Below are positions 1 to 9,604 of a stretch of 64,000 nucleotides of DNA, piece by piece. The position numbers were made by a program, and so were the translations under genes. Source of the stretch: Corynebacterium efficiens YS-314 (GTDB lineage: Bacteria; Actinomycetota; Actinomycetes; Mycobacteriales; Mycobacteriaceae); NCBI RefSeq assembly GCF_000011305.1, contig NC_004369.1, positions 558,001-622,000 on the forward strand, in the 5' to 3' direction. The notes beneath the pieces are model-generated. The model had not been told where the DNA came from. It saw only the letters and a list, made by a program, of their open reading frames with translations, and ran no database searches. Within the stretch, counting starts at the first letter, position 1; each line of letters starts with the position of its first letter.

Positions 1-45
1 GATTTCTTCCTCTGGGCCTTTCTTGTTGTTTGCTCCCCCGGGGGC

Positions 46-224
46 GTGAACGATTCCGTTGGTTTGCACCCCCGAACCCCGACATCAGACCGTTTCCACC
101 ACAAACCGATGATTTCGTTCACACCGAGATCCCACCCGCACCCGGCCATGACAAATTCTGTTGGTTTGCGCCCCCAGAACCCCGATATCAGCCCGTTTCC
201 GCCACAAACCAACAGTTTTTGCCA
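46..224. repeat. Palindromic intergenic repeat, two units
   Basis: Two units lie at about 46-122 and 149-224, with a period near 102 bp. Each is about 77 bp with imperfect inverted ends. The first unit begins GTGAACGA and ends TCGTTCAC, and the second has TGACAAA near one end. Both contain the inner motif GTTGGTTTG and its complement CAAACC. The same family recurs as three units at 29835-30120. An open frame runs through the units into the next gene, but I regard it as accidental. The function is unknown; a REP-like or MITE-like element is possible. Confidence 0.8.
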
Positions 225-284
225 AACCCCCGCGGTCGGCACGAACCACACCATCGCCAACAGCAGTGGACTAACATCGACCGG

Positions 285-986
285 ATGAAGGATCCCACAC
301 GCATACCCCGCATCCTGGAGGAACTTCGAGCGACCTGGGAGGGACAACCGGACCTGGAACTGGCCACCCTCTTCGGTGTTCTGCAGAACCGGGGCGTCGG
401 GTGGGGGACAGATGATGACACCCTCGTGGAGGCCCTCCGGGAGTTGCGCCATCGTCGGCCACCGCGGGTGGAGAACGGGGACACCGGACGGTTCATCGTA
501 GACACCACCGGGCCGGACTGCCGGGTGATGATCGATCCCCACCGCGTCGTGGTCCGGCGTCCGGGTGCATCTGGGGTGGCTTGCCAGCCGGGGGTGTGGG
601 AATACAGTGGCATCATCCGGTGTGAGGTCGGTAGTCCCCTGCTCATCGATGATCGGGAGCAGGTACGCCACCGGCTGGGTGTGGTCACGGGGATTGAACG
701 GGTCAGTGAGCACCCGCTGCGGCAGGAGACCTCCCTGGGTGGGTTGACCCGGAAGCTTCTCGACGACCGCGTGCTCCTCATCCGCGTGGAAGGTGGCACC
801 TCCGTGGTGGTTTCCCGTGCTCTCAGTGTGTTCACCCCCACCCGCCGGACCGTGGAGCAGACCCGGCATCCCTGGGCCCGGCTGGTCACCGTCACCCCGG
901 GGGAGCCTCTGGTGATTGAGCTGCCGGGGCGGGGTCAACGACTGGAGCTGGGCCCGGTCACGGAGTGTTTCTTCCTGGAGGGTTAG
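285..986 (+). CDS. Hypothetical protein, unrecognised family
   Basis: A 233-residue soluble protein with no signal peptide or membrane segment. I do not recognise a family. The N-terminal 70 residues look helical and charged (EELRATWEGQ, then LRELRHRRPP), and the remainder looks beta-rich with many Val, Arg and Gly residues. The frame is open upstream to position 30, but that part translates a palindromic repeat, so I chose the ATG at 285; no convincing ribosome binding site precedes it. It ends with a 4-nt convergent overlap with the GlxA-type regulator. Confidence 0.55.
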   Translation: MKDPTRIPRILEELRATWEGQPDLELATLFGVLQNRGVGWGTDDDTLVEALRELRHRRPPRVENGDTGRFIVDTTGPDCRVMIDPHRVVVRRPGASGVACQPGVWEYSGIIRCEVGSPLLIDDREQVRHRLGVVTGIERVSEHPLRQETSLGGLTRKLLDDRVLLIRVEGGTSVVVSRALSVFTPTRRTVEQTRHPWARLVTVTPGEPLVIELPGRGQRLELGPVTECFFLEG

Positions 987-1948
987 ACCGAGGACCGGAA
1001 GGTGGAGCTGAACCTCGCCCGGTATTCGGAGGGGGTGCTGCGCAGACGGCGTTCGAAGGCGCGGCGCATGCTGTCGTCGCTGGGGAATCCGGATTTGCGG
1101 GCTGCGGCGGTCACGGTGTTGCCGTCGAGGATCAGCTGTTGGGCGATGCTGAGCCTGAACTGTTCCAACCAGGAGGTGGGTGTGGTGCCGAGTTCCTCAC
1201 GGAAGAGTCTGCCCAGGTGCCGGGGACTGACGGCGGCGTCCTCGGCGAGGCCGGCGATGGTGTGCTGTTTCCCGGGCTGTTTGCGGATGGTGTCCAGCAC
1301 CTTCTGCAGGATGGGGTTGCTCACGGAAGGTGAGTGGGTGGCGGCTGCGAACTGTGACTGGCCCCCGGGGCGGTGCATGAACATCACCATGTCGCGGGCG
1401 ATGCTGCGGGCGACCTCCGCGCCCTGGTCCTCCTCGATGAGGGAGAGGGAGAGGTCGATGCCGGCGGTGATGCCGGCGGAGGTGATGTACTTGCCGTCGT
1501 GGACGTGGAGGGTGTCGGGTTGGACCCGCACGAGGGGGAATCGGCGGGCGAGGTCCTGGGCGTTCTTCCAGTGGGTGGTGGCGCGCCTGCCGTTGAGGAA
1601 GCCGAGTTCGGCGAGGATGAACGCCCCCGTGCACACGCTGGCGACACGCTGGGGGCCGTCGGCGAGGTGACGTGTGGCGTCGAGAAGCGCAGGGGGGATG
1701 GGGGACATGGGCAGCTCATCGGCGCCGGCGATGATGACAGTGTTGAAGTCGCGGGGGTTGACCCCGGCCGCGGGCTGGGTTTCGCTCAGGGTGATGCCCG
1801 CGGCGGTGGTGACGGAACCGCCGGCGGGGGAGAGCAGTGTCAGTTCATAACCGTCGGCGCGGCTCAGGGTTTCGGCGGGGCCGGAGACATCAAGCATGGT
1901 CACGCCGTCGTAGATCAGGAGGGCAATCTTCTTCATGGGCTGGTCCAT
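983..1948 (-). CDS. GlxA/AraC-family transcriptional regulator
   Basis: Residues 6-190 form a DJ-1/PfpI-like domain (starting KKIALLIYDG). The nucleophile-elbow cysteine is retained at about Cys106 (VASVCTGAF). Residues 215-315 form an AraC-type double helix-turn-helix (SPRHLGRLFREELG, then RKSGFPSDDSMRRAF). This architecture is that of GlxA-type regulators, which usually sense small metabolites. It is transcribed divergently from the CoA-transferase, with about 165 bp between them, so that gene is a natural target candidate. That space holds a short inverted repeat, ATGTCC at 1992 and GGACAT at 2023. A second ATG four codons downstream (1936) is an alternative start. Confidence 0.85.
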   Translation of the reverse strand: MDQPMKKIALLIYDGVTMLDVSGPAETLSRADGYELTLLSPAGGSVTTAAGITLSETQPAAGVNPRDFNTVIIAGADELPMSPIPPALLDATRHLADGPQRVASVCTGAFILAELGFLNGRRATTHWKNAQDLARRFPLVRVQPDTLHVHDGKYITSAGITAGIDLSLSLIEEDQGAEVARSIARDMVMFMHRPGGQSQFAAATHSPSVSNPILQKVLDTIRKQPGKQHTIAGLAEDAAVSPRHLGRLFREELGTTPTSWLEQFRLSIAQQLILDGNTVTAAARKSGFPSDDSMRRAFERRLRSTPSEYRARFSSTFRSSV

Positions 1949-2113
1949 AGGGTGGGTCGGGGTGGTTTAAAATCTTGCTCTCATGTAGCTGATGTCCGAT
2001 TCTTCATGTTTTATGGCCGATAGGACATGGCAATAGCCTAGCCCACTCGGCAGACTGGTGTGTGATGTCAGCAACATGGACCGGGCTGACGCGCAAACCC
2101 ATGAGGAGTAAGC

Positions 2114-3622
2114 ATGTCTGAGAGAATCGCAAGCGCAGAATTCCGATCGAAGGTAATGTCCGCCGAGGAAGCCGCCCAGTTCGTCAACAACGGCGACACC
2201 GTGGGCATGTCCGGATTCACCGGCGCGGCCTACCCGAAGGCGCTGCCCACTGCCATCGCCAACCGCGCCAAGGAGGCACACTCCAAGGGTGATGAGTACG
2301 CCATCAACCTCCTGACCGGTGCCTCCACCGCACCGGACTGTGATGGTGTCCTGGCAGAGGCGGATGCGATCAACTACCGCATGCCGTACCAGTCCGATCC
2401 CGAGATGCGCAACAAGATCAACGCCGGCGCCATGAAGTACCAGGACATCCACCTGTCCCACTCGGGCCTGCAGGTGGAGCAGGGTTTCTTCGGTCATCTG
2501 GATGTCGCCATCGTCGAGGTCTGCCGCATCACCGAGGACGGCCACCTCGTGCCATCCTCCGGTGTGGGCAACAACGTGGAGTACCTGGAGTCCGCCCACA
2601 AGATCATCATCGAGGTCAACTCCTGGCAGTCCCTGGAGCTTGAGGGCATGGCCGATATCTACCGCGTCCCCCACCTGCCCAACCGCACCCCCATCCCGAT
2701 CAACAACGTCAATGACCGCATCGGTGAGACCTTCATCCGCATCGATACCAACAAGGTCGTCGCCGTCGTTGAGACCGATTCCCCCGACCGCAACAGCCCC
2801 TTCAAGCCGTTCGACGAGACCTCCAAGCAGATCGCCGGCAATTTCCTCGACTTCCTCGAGGGGGAGGTCCGCGCCGGCCGCCTCACCTACGACGGTTACA
2901 TCATGCAGTCCGGTGTGGGTAACGTCCCCAACGCCGTGATGGCCGGTCTGCTCGACTCGAAGTTCGAGAACATCAAGGCCTACACCGAGGTGGTCCAGGA
3001 TGGCATGCTCGACCTCATCGATGCCGGCAAGATGACCCAGGCCTCCGCCACCTCCTTCGCGCTGTCCCCGGAGTACGCGGAGAAGATGAACCGTGAGGCC
3101 AGCACCTACCGCAAGAGCCTGGTGCTGCGCCCACTGCAGATCTCCAACAGCCCCGAGGTCATCCGCCGCATGGGTCTGATCGCCTCCAACGGCATGATCG
3201 AGGCCGATATCTACGGTAACGTCAACTCCACCCACGTGGCCGGTACCCGCATCATGAACGGCATCGGCGGTTCCGGTGACTTCACCCGTAACGCGTTCGT
3301 GTCCTCCTTCATCTCCCCGTCGGTGGCCAAGGGGGATGCGATCTCCGCGGTCGTTCCGTTCGCCTCCCACATTGACCACACCGAGCACGATGCCATGGTG
3401 GTCATCACCGAATATGGTTACGCCGACCTGCGTGGACTGGCCCCACGTGAGCGTGCGCCGAAGATGATCTCCATCGCGCACCCGGATTACCGTCCGCTGC
3501 TGGAGGAGTACTTCGAGCGTGCCCAGCAGAACAAGCACCAGCACACCCCGCACAACCTGCGCGATGCGCTGAGCTTCCACATCAACCTGGATGAGACCGG
3601 TTCGATGAAGGGCAACGCCTAA
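2114..3622 (+). CDS. Acetyl-CoA hydrolase/CoA-transferase family protein (Cat1/ActA type)
   Basis: A 502-residue cytoplasmic enzyme of the succinyl-CoA:acetate CoA-transferase / acetyl-CoA hydrolase family, normally about 500 residues. The N-terminal glycine-rich segment (GMSGFTGAAYPKAL) and the C-terminal IGGSGDFTRNAF, HIDHTEHDAMVVITEYGYAD and LRGLAPRERA blocks are typical. The family's active-site glutamate lies in the VVITEYGYADLRG region. It most resembles corynebacterial ActA/Cat1 transferases, which move CoA between succinyl-, acetyl- or propionyl-CoA and free acids; the exact substrates cannot be read from sequence. A GAGGAG site precedes the ATG. It is probably monocistronic, with a hairpin terminator following. 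Confidence 0.88.
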   Translation: MSERIASAEFRSKVMSAEEAAQFVNNGDTVGMSGFTGAAYPKALPTAIANRAKEAHSKGDEYAINLLTGASTAPDCDGVLAEADAINYRMPYQSDPEMRNKINAGAMKYQDIHLSHSGLQVEQGFFGHLDVAIVEVCRITEDGHLVPSSGVGNNVEYLESAHKIIIEVNSWQSLELEGMADIYRVPHLPNRTPIPINNVNDRIGETFIRIDTNKVVAVVETDSPDRNSPFKPFDETSKQIAGNFLDFLEGEVRAGRLTYDGYIMQSGVGNVPNAVMAGLLDSKFENIKAYTEVVQDGMLDLIDAGKMTQASATSFALSPEYAEKMNREASTYRKSLVLRPLQISNSPEVIRRMGLIASNGMIEADIYGNVNSTHVAGTRIMNGIGGSGDFTRNAFVSSFISPSVAKGDAISAVVPFASHIDHTEHDAMVVITEYGYADLRGLAPRERAPKMISIAHPDYRPLLEEYFERAQQNKHQHTPHNLRDALSFHINLDETGSMKGNA

Positions 3623-3632
3623 GCGCCACCAC

Positions 3633-3645
3633 GCTTGTCGACGCC
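3633..3645 (+). repeat. Copy of dispersed 13-mer GCTTGTCGACGCC
   Basis: Exact copy of a motif that recurs through the window, at 19669, 26719, 26784 (reverse), 50416 (reverse), 53049, 57560 (reverse) and 61804 (reverse). Shorter copies lie at 13249 (reverse) and 17425. This one sits between the CoA-transferase stop codon and its terminator hairpin. Confidence 0.75.
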
Positions 3646-3646
3646 C

Positions 3647-3697
3647 GACCACCCCCCGTTCCCCGGCCCCTGCGCCGGGGGCGGGGGTGGTCCTCTT
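3647..3697 (+). terminator. Rho-independent terminator after the CoA-transferase gene
   Basis: A strong GC hairpin with GACCACCCCC on the left and GGGGGTGGTC on the right, enclosing a second CCCCGGC/GCCGGGG stem. It is followed by a weak T-rich stretch (CTCTT). It isolates the CoA-transferase gene from the ribosomal operon. Confidence 0.7.
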
Positions 3698-4332
3698 CCC
3701 GGGGTGGGGGAAATGACAGATTTGTCATTCGGGGCCTGGTGTGAGTGATATCGGTAACCGGGTGGGGGCCTTGGTGAATTGCCCGTACTTTCCGCAGATA
3801 GGGCTTATATTTCGAGCTTGTATTCCAGGTGACAATGTGGTTAACTAGTCGAGTTGCCTTAACAGGGCGCGTATCGCCATGCGCATCCACCTGCACAGAT
3901 GGATGCCCGTGAGTATGAGCGTGACGCTGGTTCGGCAAACATGACACCTTCATTGGAGTCGAGGAGCATCCGGTCCGTCCGGGTGTGATTCAACTGCAGG
4001 AGGTCCCCTGAAGCCGGGTTTGCACCGGTGACGGCGGAACCGGAGAAGGGGCATGGCAAATAAACAGCGGCAGTTACGTTAGGGCCACGCGATACATTTC
4101 ACGGTCCCTTCCGATTTCCTGACCACGACACCCGCGGTGCGTGCAAGGTCATCCGTGGCGCGTTTGTTTGTACAGCGCCCGTGATCCATGTCAGACACAT
4201 TGACAGTCAGGTTAAACACTGGCGTTGCGCCCGAGCCCCAAGCCCGGACAACGTTATAGAGAAAAGAATGAAGCGAATTCCCACCGCTCTCCAAAAATGG
4301 AAGATGTGGGACGAGCGAGGAAGAGGATTAGC
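3698..4332 (+). promoter_or_regulatory. Leader and promoter region of the S10 ribosomal operon
   Basis: About 630 bp without a convincing gene. It includes a short palindrome, AATGACA-GATT-TGTCATT, at 3712-3729, and a TTGACA at 4200-4205 without a well-spaced -10 element. Small open frames here have no family resemblance or ribosome binding site. The promoter for rpsJ onward must lie here, possibly with a long untranslated leader. I could not fix the transcription start. Confidence 0.5.
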
Positions 4333-4638
4333 GTGGCGGGACAAAAAATCCGCATTAGGCTCAAGGCCTATGACCACGAGGCGATTGATGCGTCTGCACG
4401 CAAGATCGTCGAGACGGTCACCCGCACGGGTGCCCGAGTCGTAGGACCGGTGCCTTTGCCCACTGAAAAGAACGTATACGCCGTTATCCGTTCTCCCCAT
4501 AAGTACAAGGACTCTCGCGAGCACTTCGAGATGCGCACGCACAAGCGCCTGATTGACATCCTCGACCCGACGCCGAAGACGGTTGACGCTCTCATGCGTA
4601 TCGACCTTCCGGCCAGCGTCGATGTGAACATTCAGTGA
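4333..4638 (+). CDS. rpsJ: 30S ribosomal protein S10
   Basis: 101 residues, the normal actinobacterial length. It reads [15 protein letters not shown] at the N terminus and contains [13 protein letters not shown], the S10 signature. It starts at GTG, preceded by AGGAAGAGGA; the frame stays open upstream, but the conserved S10 sequence begins at this GTG. S10 sits in the 30S head, and in bacteria also partners NusB in antitermination. It is the first gene of an eleven-gene ribosomal run. Confidence 0.97.
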   Translation: MAGQKIRIRLKAYDHEAIDASARKIVETVTRTGARVVGPVPLPTEKNVYAVIRSPHKYKDSREHFEMRTHKRLIDILDPTPKTVDALMRIDLPASVDVNIQ

Positions 4639-4669
4639 TCGACGGAACTTTGGTAGCGGAGAATAAATA

Positions 4670-5326
4670 ATGAGTGAAAACGAGATCAAGGGCATTCTGG
4701 GCACCAAGCTCGGCATGACCCAGATCTTCGACGAGGAAAACCGTGTCATCCCGGTCACCGTCGTCGAAGCTGGACCATGCGTTGTTTCCCAGATTCGCAC
4801 CGTTGAGACCGATGGCTACAACGCCATCCAGATCGCCTACGGCGAAATCGACCCACGTAAGGTGAACCAGCCTCTGACTGGTCACTTCAAGAAGGCTGGC
4901 GTTACCCCCCGCCGCCACGTCACCGAGATCCGCATGGACGATGTCTCCGGTTACGAGGTTGGACAGGATGTCACCGTGGAGATTTTCAACGACGTCAAGT
5001 TCGTTGATGTCACCGGTACCTCCAAGGGTAAGGGCTACGCCGGCGCCATGAAGCGTCACGGCTTCGCCGGCCAGGGTGCCGGCCACGGTAACCAGGCTGC
5101 ACACCGCCGCGTCGGTGGTATCGGTGCAGCTGCGACCCCGGGCCGCATCTTCAAGGGCAAGCGTATGGCTGGCCGCATGGGTAATGACCGCGTCACCACC
5201 CAGAACCTCAAGGTTCAGAAGATTGACGCCGATGCCAACCTCATCCTGATCAAGGGTGCGATCCCGGGCAACCGTGGCGGCATCGTTACCGTTAAGACCG
5301 CAGTGAAGGGCGGTGCACACGCATGA
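4670..5326 (+). CDS. rplC: 50S ribosomal protein L3
   Basis: 218 residues. The N terminus reads [16 protein letters not shown], and the central part contains the conserved [18 protein letters not shown] loop that reaches toward the peptidyl-transferase centre. It is an early assembly protein bound to 23S rRNA. It lies 31 nt after rpsJ, and its TGA overlaps the ATG of rplD by 4 nt, indicating translational coupling. Confidence 0.97.
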   Translation: MSENEIKGILGTKLGMTQIFDEENRVIPVTVVEAGPCVVSQIRTVETDGYNAIQIAYGEIDPRKVNQPLTGHFKKAGVTPRRHVTEIRMDDVSGYEVGQDVTVEIFNDVKFVDVTGTSKGKGYAGAMKRHGFAGQGAGHGNQAAHRRVGGIGAAATPGRIFKGKRMAGRMGNDRVTTQNLKVQKIDADANLILIKGAIPGNRGGIVTVKTAVKGGAHA

Positions 5327-5979
5327 CCAATCTGACGCTGGACGTCCAGACTGCTGAAGGTACCACCAACGGCTCTGTCGACCTCCCTGCTGAGATTTTC
5401 GACCGTGAGGTCTCCGTCGCTCTGCTGCACCAGGTTGTCAACGCACAGCTTGCAGCAGCTCGACAGGGCACCCACTCCACCAAGACCCGCGCTGAGGTGC
5501 GTGGCGGTGGCCGCAAGCCATTCCGCCAGAAGGGAACCGGCCGCGCCCGTCAGGGTTCGATCCGTGCTCCTCACTTCACCGGTGGTGGCATCTCCCACGG
5601 CCCGAAGCCACGCGACTACGCGCAGCGCACCCCCAAGAAGATGATCAAGGCCGCCCTCTACGGCGCCCTGTCCGATCGTGCTCGCAACGAGCGCATCCAC
5701 GTCATCTCCGAACTGGTGCCAGGCCAGGCTCCCTCGACCAAGTCTGCCAAGGCTTTCATCGAGCGTCTGACCGAGCGTAAGTCCGTCCTGCTGGTTATCG
5801 GCCGTGAGGACATCAACGCACAGAAGAGTGCCAACAACCTGCCCGGCGTCCACATCCTGGCCGCTGATCAGCTGAACACCTACGACGTCCTCAACTCTGA
5901 TGACATCGTGTTCTCCGTTGAGGCTCTCCACACCTTCATCAACCGTGCCACCGGCGCGGCACAGGAGGAGCAGAACTAA
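5323..5979 (+). CDS. rplD: 50S ribosomal protein L4
   Basis: 218 residues. The extended loop lining the exit tunnel is visible as [20 protein letters not shown], residues about 65-84. L4 binds 23S rRNA and, in some bacteria, represses its own operon; no such site was identified here. It overlaps rplC by 4 nt and rplW by 1 nt. Confidence 0.97.
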   Translation: MTNLTLDVQTAEGTTNGSVDLPAEIFDREVSVALLHQVVNAQLAAARQGTHSTKTRAEVRGGGRKPFRQKGTGRARQGSIRAPHFTGGGISHGPKPRDYAQRTPKKMIKAALYGALSDRARNERIHVISELVPGQAPSTKSAKAFIERLTERKSVLLVIGREDINAQKSANNLPGVHILAADQLNTYDVLNSDDIVFSVEALHTFINRATGAAQEEQN

Positions 5980-6284
5980 TGGCTACCATCGCCAACCCAC
6001 GCGACATCATCCTCGCACCGGTCGTTTCTGAAAAGTCTTACGGCCTCATGGAGCAGAACGTCTACACGTTCTTCGTTGCCCGTGACGCCAACAAGACCCA
6101 GATCAAGATTGCTGTCGAAGAGATCTTCGGCGTCAAGGTTGCTTCCGTGAACACCGTCAACCGTGAGGGCAAGCGCAAGCGCTCCCGCTCCGGTTTCGGT
6201 GTCCGCAAGGCCACCAAGCGCGCCTACGTCACTCTTCGTGAGGGCAGCGACTCCATCGACATCTTCAACGGCTCCGTCGCTTAA
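5979..6284 (+). CDS. rplW: 50S ribosomal protein L23
   Basis: 101 residues, with the family signature [17 protein letters not shown] near the N terminus and the [20 protein letters not shown] extension in the middle. L23 lies at the tunnel exit and docks SRP and trigger factor. It is translationally coupled to rplD through a TAATG overlap. Confidence 0.97.
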   Translation: MATIANPRDIILAPVVSEKSYGLMEQNVYTFFVARDANKTQIKIAVEEIFGVKVASVNTVNREGKRKRSRSGFGVRKATKRAYVTLREGSDSIDIFNGSVA

Positions 6285-6308
6285 GACGTCGATAGAAAAG
6301 GACACATT

Positions 6309-7151
6309 ATGGCTATTCGTAAGTACAAGCCGACAACCCCGGGTCGCCGCGCAAGCTCCGTTTCCATGTTCTCGGAGATCACCCGTTCGACCCCTGAGAA
6401 GTCTCTCCTGCGCCCGCTGTCCAAGACCGGCGGCCGCAACTCTCACGGTCACATCACCACCCGTCACCGCGGTGGTGGACACAAGCGTCGTTACCGCGTC
6501 ATCGACTTCCGTCGTAATGACAAGGACGGCGTGCTGGCCAAGGTCGCTCACATCGAGTACGACCCGAACCGTACCGCCAACATCGCTCTGCTGCACTACT
6601 TCGATGGCGAGAAGCGTTACATCATCGCCCCGAAGGGTCTGACCCAGGGCACCGTTGTCGAGTCCGGCGCCAACGCCGACATCAAGGTGGGCAACAACCT
6701 GCCGCTGCGCAACATCCCGACCGGTACCACCATCCACAACGTGGAGCTGAAGCCGGGCGCTGGTGCAAAGCTGGCTCGTTCCGCAGGTTCCTCCGTTCAG
6801 CTGCTCGGTAAGGAAGGCCCCTACGCGATCCTGCGTATGCCGTCCACCGAGATCCGTCGCGTCGACATCCGCTGCCGTGCAACCGTTGGTGAGGTCGGCA
6901 ACGCCGACCAGATCAACATCCGTTGGGGCAAGGCCGGTCGTATGCGTTGGAAGGGCTGGCGCCCAACCGTCCGTGGTGTCGTCATGAACCCGGTCGACCA
7001 CCCGCACGGTGGTGGTGAGGGTAAGACCTCCGGTGGTCGTCACCCTGTGTCCCCATGGGGACAGAAGGAAGGCCGCACCCGCCGCCCGAAGCGTTACAGC
7101 GATGACATGATTGTCCGTCGCCGTCGCGCCAACAAGAACAAGAAGCGCTAA
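6309..7151 (+). CDS. rplB: 50S ribosomal protein L2
   Basis: 280 residues. The RNA-binding N-terminal domain ([20 protein letters not shown]) and the C-terminal [13 protein letters not shown] motif are both present. The histidine of the latter is the conserved residue near the peptidyl-transferase centre. The lysine/arginine-rich tail is intact. An AAAAGGA site precedes the ATG. Confidence 0.97.
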   Translation: MAIRKYKPTTPGRRASSVSMFSEITRSTPEKSLLRPLSKTGGRNSHGHITTRHRGGGHKRRYRVIDFRRNDKDGVLAKVAHIEYDPNRTANIALLHYFDGEKRYIIAPKGLTQGTVVESGANADIKVGNNLPLRNIPTGTTIHNVELKPGAGAKLARSAGSSVQLLGKEGPYAILRMPSTEIRRVDIRCRATVGEVGNADQINIRWGKAGRMRWKGWRPTVRGVVMNPVDHPHGGGEGKTSGGRHPVSPWGQKEGRTRRPKRYSDDMIVRRRRANKNKKR

Positions 7152-7167
7152 GAGGAGGTAACGAAGA

Positions 7168-7446
7168 ATGCCACGCAGCCTTAAGAAGGGCCCGTTCGTC
7201 GATGAGCACCTCCTCAACAAGGTCGATGCTCAGAACGAAAAGGGTACCAAGCAGGTCATCAAGACCTGGTCCCGCCGTTCCACCATTCTCCCCGATTTCA
7301 TCGGTCACACCTTTGCTGTCCACGATGGACGCAAGCACGTGCCGGTGTTCGTCGATGATGCAATGGTCGGCCACAAGCTGGGCGAGTTCGCCCCAACCAA
7401 GACCTTCAAGGGTCACGTCAAGGACGACAAGAAGGGACGTCGATAA
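7168..7446 (+). CDS. rpsS: 30S ribosomal protein S19
   Basis: 92 residues of normal length, beginning [14 protein letters not shown], with the conserved [20 protein letters not shown] block. S19 binds 16S rRNA in the 30S head with S13. It is preceded by AGAGGAGGTAA, one of the strongest ribosome binding sites in the run, and followed 3 nt later by rplV. Confidence 0.97.
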   Translation: MPRSLKKGPFVDEHLLNKVDAQNEKGTKQVIKTWSRRSTILPDFIGHTFAVHDGRKHVPVFVDDAMVGHKLGEFAPTKTFKGHVKDDKKGRR

Positions 7447-7449
7447 GCG

Positions 7450-7812
7450 ATGAGTGACAACATCACCTCCGCCCGCGCGACCGCCCGTTTCGTCCGGGTG
7501 AGCCCGATGAAGGCACGTCGTGTCATCGATCTCGTCCGCGGCAAGACCGTGGTCGAGGCACTGTCCATCCTGAAGTACGCTCCGCAGGCCGCTTCCGAGC
7601 CTGTTGCGAAGGTTGTTGCATCCGCAGCCGCCAACGCTGAGAACAACTTCGGTCTGGATCCACGCACCCTGGTCATCTCCGAGGCCTACGCCGACGAGGG
7701 CCCGACCATGCGTCGCTTCCAGCCACGTGCTCAGGGTCGTGCATTCCAGATCCGTAAGCGCAGCAGCCACATCACCGTGGTTGTTGAAAGCCAGAAGGAA
7801 GGAGCCAACTAG
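7450..7812 (+). CDS. rplV: 50S ribosomal protein L22
   Basis: 120 residues. It contains the [18 protein letters not shown] core and the C-terminal beta-hairpin ([20 protein letters not shown]) that reaches into the exit tunnel and is the site of macrolide-resistance changes in other bacteria. No insertion or deletion is visible in the hairpin. Its TAG overlaps the GTG start of rpsC. Confidence 0.97.
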
Positions 7813-8558
7813 TGGGCCAGAAGATTCATCCACACGGCCTCCGATTGGGCATCACTTCCGACTGGAAGTCCCATTGGTACGCCGACCAGTCCTACGCTGA
7901 CTACGTCGCCGAGGACATCAAGATCCGCGATTTCCTGTCCAAGGGCCTCGACCGCGCCGGCATCGCCGACGTCGTCATCGAGCGCACCCGCGACCGCGTT
8001 CGCGTTGACATCCACACCGCACGCCCCGGCATCGTCATCGGCCGTCGTGGTGCTGAGGCTGACCGCATTCGCCGCGAGCTGGAGAAGCTCACCGGCAAGC
8101 AGGTCGCCCTCAACATCCTCGAGGTCAAGAACATCGATGCCAACGCTCAGCTGGTGGCCCAGTCCATCGCTGAGCAGCTGTCCAACCGCGTGGCTTTCCG
8201 TCGTGCAATGCGTAAGGCTATCCAGTCCGCAATGCGCCAGCCACAGGTCAAGGGCATCAAGGTTGTGTGCTCCGGTCGTCTCGGCGGTGCCGAGATGTCC
8301 CGCACCGAGCGCTACCACGAGGGTCGCGTTCCGCTGCACACCCTGCGCGCCGAGATCGACTACGGCACCTACGAGGCCCACACCACCTTCGGACGCATCG
8401 GCGTCAAGGTGTGGATCTACAAGGGTGACGTCGTCGGTGGCCGTCGCGAGTCCGAGATCAACGCACCGGCCGAGCGCCGTGGCCGCGGCGACCGCAACGC
8501 ACGTCCGCGTCGTGGTGGCCAGCGCCGTCAGCGTGCTGAGCAGAAGCAGGAGGGCTAA
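7812..8558 (+). CDS. rpsC: 30S ribosomal protein S3
   Basis: 248 residues starting at GTG. The KH domain motif is visible as [20 protein letters not shown]. The C-terminal domain is typical, and a basic low-complexity tail ([20 protein letters not shown]) is common in actinobacterial S3. The protein helps form the mRNA entry tunnel. It overlaps rplV by 1 nt. Confidence 0.97.
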
Positions 8559-8560
8559 AC

Positions 8561-8977
8561 ATGCTTATCCCTAAGCGCGTTAAGTACCGTCGCCAGCACC
8601 GCCCAACCCGTAGCGGTATCTCCAAGGGCGGCAACCGCGTCACCTTCGGTGAGTACGGCATCCAGGCTCTCGAGCCTGCCTACATCACCAACCGTCAGAT
8701 CGAATCTGCACGTATTGCCATCAACCGCCACGTCAAGCGTGGTGGCAAGGTTTGGATCAACATCTTCCCGGACCGTCCGCTGACCCAGAAGCCACTCGGC
8801 GTTCGTATGGGTTCCGGTAAGGGTCCTGTGGAGAAGTGGGTCGCCAACGTCAAGCCGGGCCGCATTCTCTTCGAGATGTCCTACCCGGATGAGGCTATGG
8901 CTCTCGAGGCTCTGCGTCGTGCAGGCCAGAAGCTTCCTTGCAAGGTCCGTATCGTCAAGAGGGAGGATCAGCTCTAA
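8561..8977 (+). CDS. rplP: 50S ribosomal protein L16
   Basis: 138 residues with the N-terminal [14 protein letters not shown] motif and the central [19 protein letters not shown] block. L16 organises the A-site side of the 50S subunit. An AGGAGG sequence 9-10 nt upstream of the ATG overlaps the end of rpsC. Its TAA shares a base with the ATG of rpmC. Confidence 0.97.
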
Positions 8978-9207
8978 TGGCTATCGGTACCCCAGCACAC
9001 GAGTTCCGTGAACTCAACGAGGAAGAACTGGTCAACCGCCTCAACGAGGCCAAGGAAGAACTGTTCAACCTTCGCTTCCAGCTCGCCACCGGCCAGCTGA
9101 CCAACAACCGCCGCCTTCGCACGGTCAAGCGCGACATCGCCCGCATCTACACCGTTATCCGCGAGCGTGAACTGGGCCTGTCCGTCGTTCCGGGAGCTGA
9201 GGCTTAA
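8977..9207 (+). CDS. rpmC: 50S ribosomal protein L29
   Basis: 76 residues. The conserved helical hairpin is [20 protein letters not shown] followed by [21 protein letters not shown] longer frame exists upstream inside rplP, but the ATG at 8977 gives the normal length, fits the TAATG coupling and follows a GGGAGGA site. L29 sits near the tunnel exit next to L23. Confidence 0.96.
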
Positions 9208-9209
9208 TT

Positions 9210-9488
9210 ATGAGTGAGGCAAACGTGAGCAACAAGGAAAAGGGCGCACGCAAAGTTCGCACCGGCTACGTGGTTTCTGACAAGATGCAGAAGACCATCG
9301 TCGTCGAGCTCGAGGATCGTAAGCAGCACGCTCTGTACAGCAAGATCCTTCGCACCAACAAGAAGGTCAAGGCCCACGATGAGGAGAACATCGCCGGTAT
9401 CGGCGACCTGGTCCGCATCGAGGAGACCCGTCCGCTGTCCAAGGACAAGAACTACCGTCTCATCGAGATCATCGAGAAGGCCAAGTAG
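9210..9488 (+). CDS. rpsQ: 30S ribosomal protein S17
   Basis: 92 residues with the OB-fold core [20 protein letters not shown] and the downstream [20 protein letters not shown]. It is a primary 16S rRNA binder and the last gene of the first ribosomal block. A terminator follows, so the normally adjacent rplN is in a separate transcription unit. Confidence 0.97.
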
Positions 9489-9547
9489 TTTTCCTGAGCA
9501 GTAACTGAACGCTTCTTCCCCCCCCCGGGGAGGATACGTTCAGCACA

Positions 9548-9582
9548 AGCCCCATCCGGTCATGCACCGGGTGGGGCTTTCT
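9548..9582 (+). terminator. Rho-independent terminator after rpsQ
   Basis: Stem AGCCCCATCCGG / CCGGGTGGGGCT with a 7-nt loop, followed by TTTCT. It closes the rpsJ-rpsQ operon. It also lies just beyond the 3' end of the converging lipoprotein gene and may serve that gene too. Confidence 0.85.
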
Positions 9583-9604
9583 GCTGCCCGGAATCGCCTG
9601 GGCT

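Noticed and set aside
30-284. N-terminal extension of the first gene
   Set aside because: It translates the palindromic repeat units, which give similar peptide fragments at 29791-30107. The ATG at 285 is more plausible.
1967-3652. Long reverse-strand open frame opposite the CoA-transferase
   Set aside because: It is antisense to a well-conserved gene. High GC leaves long open shadows, and the product is Val/Gly/Asp-rich without family features.
4200-4222. Sigma-70-type promoter at TTGACA upstream of rpsJ
   Set aside because: No -10-like hexamer lies 16-18 nt downstream; kept only as a note in the leader entry.
4079-4294. Small minus-strand gene in the rpsJ leader
   Set aside because: No ribosome binding site or recognisable family; it overlaps the expected S10 promoter region.
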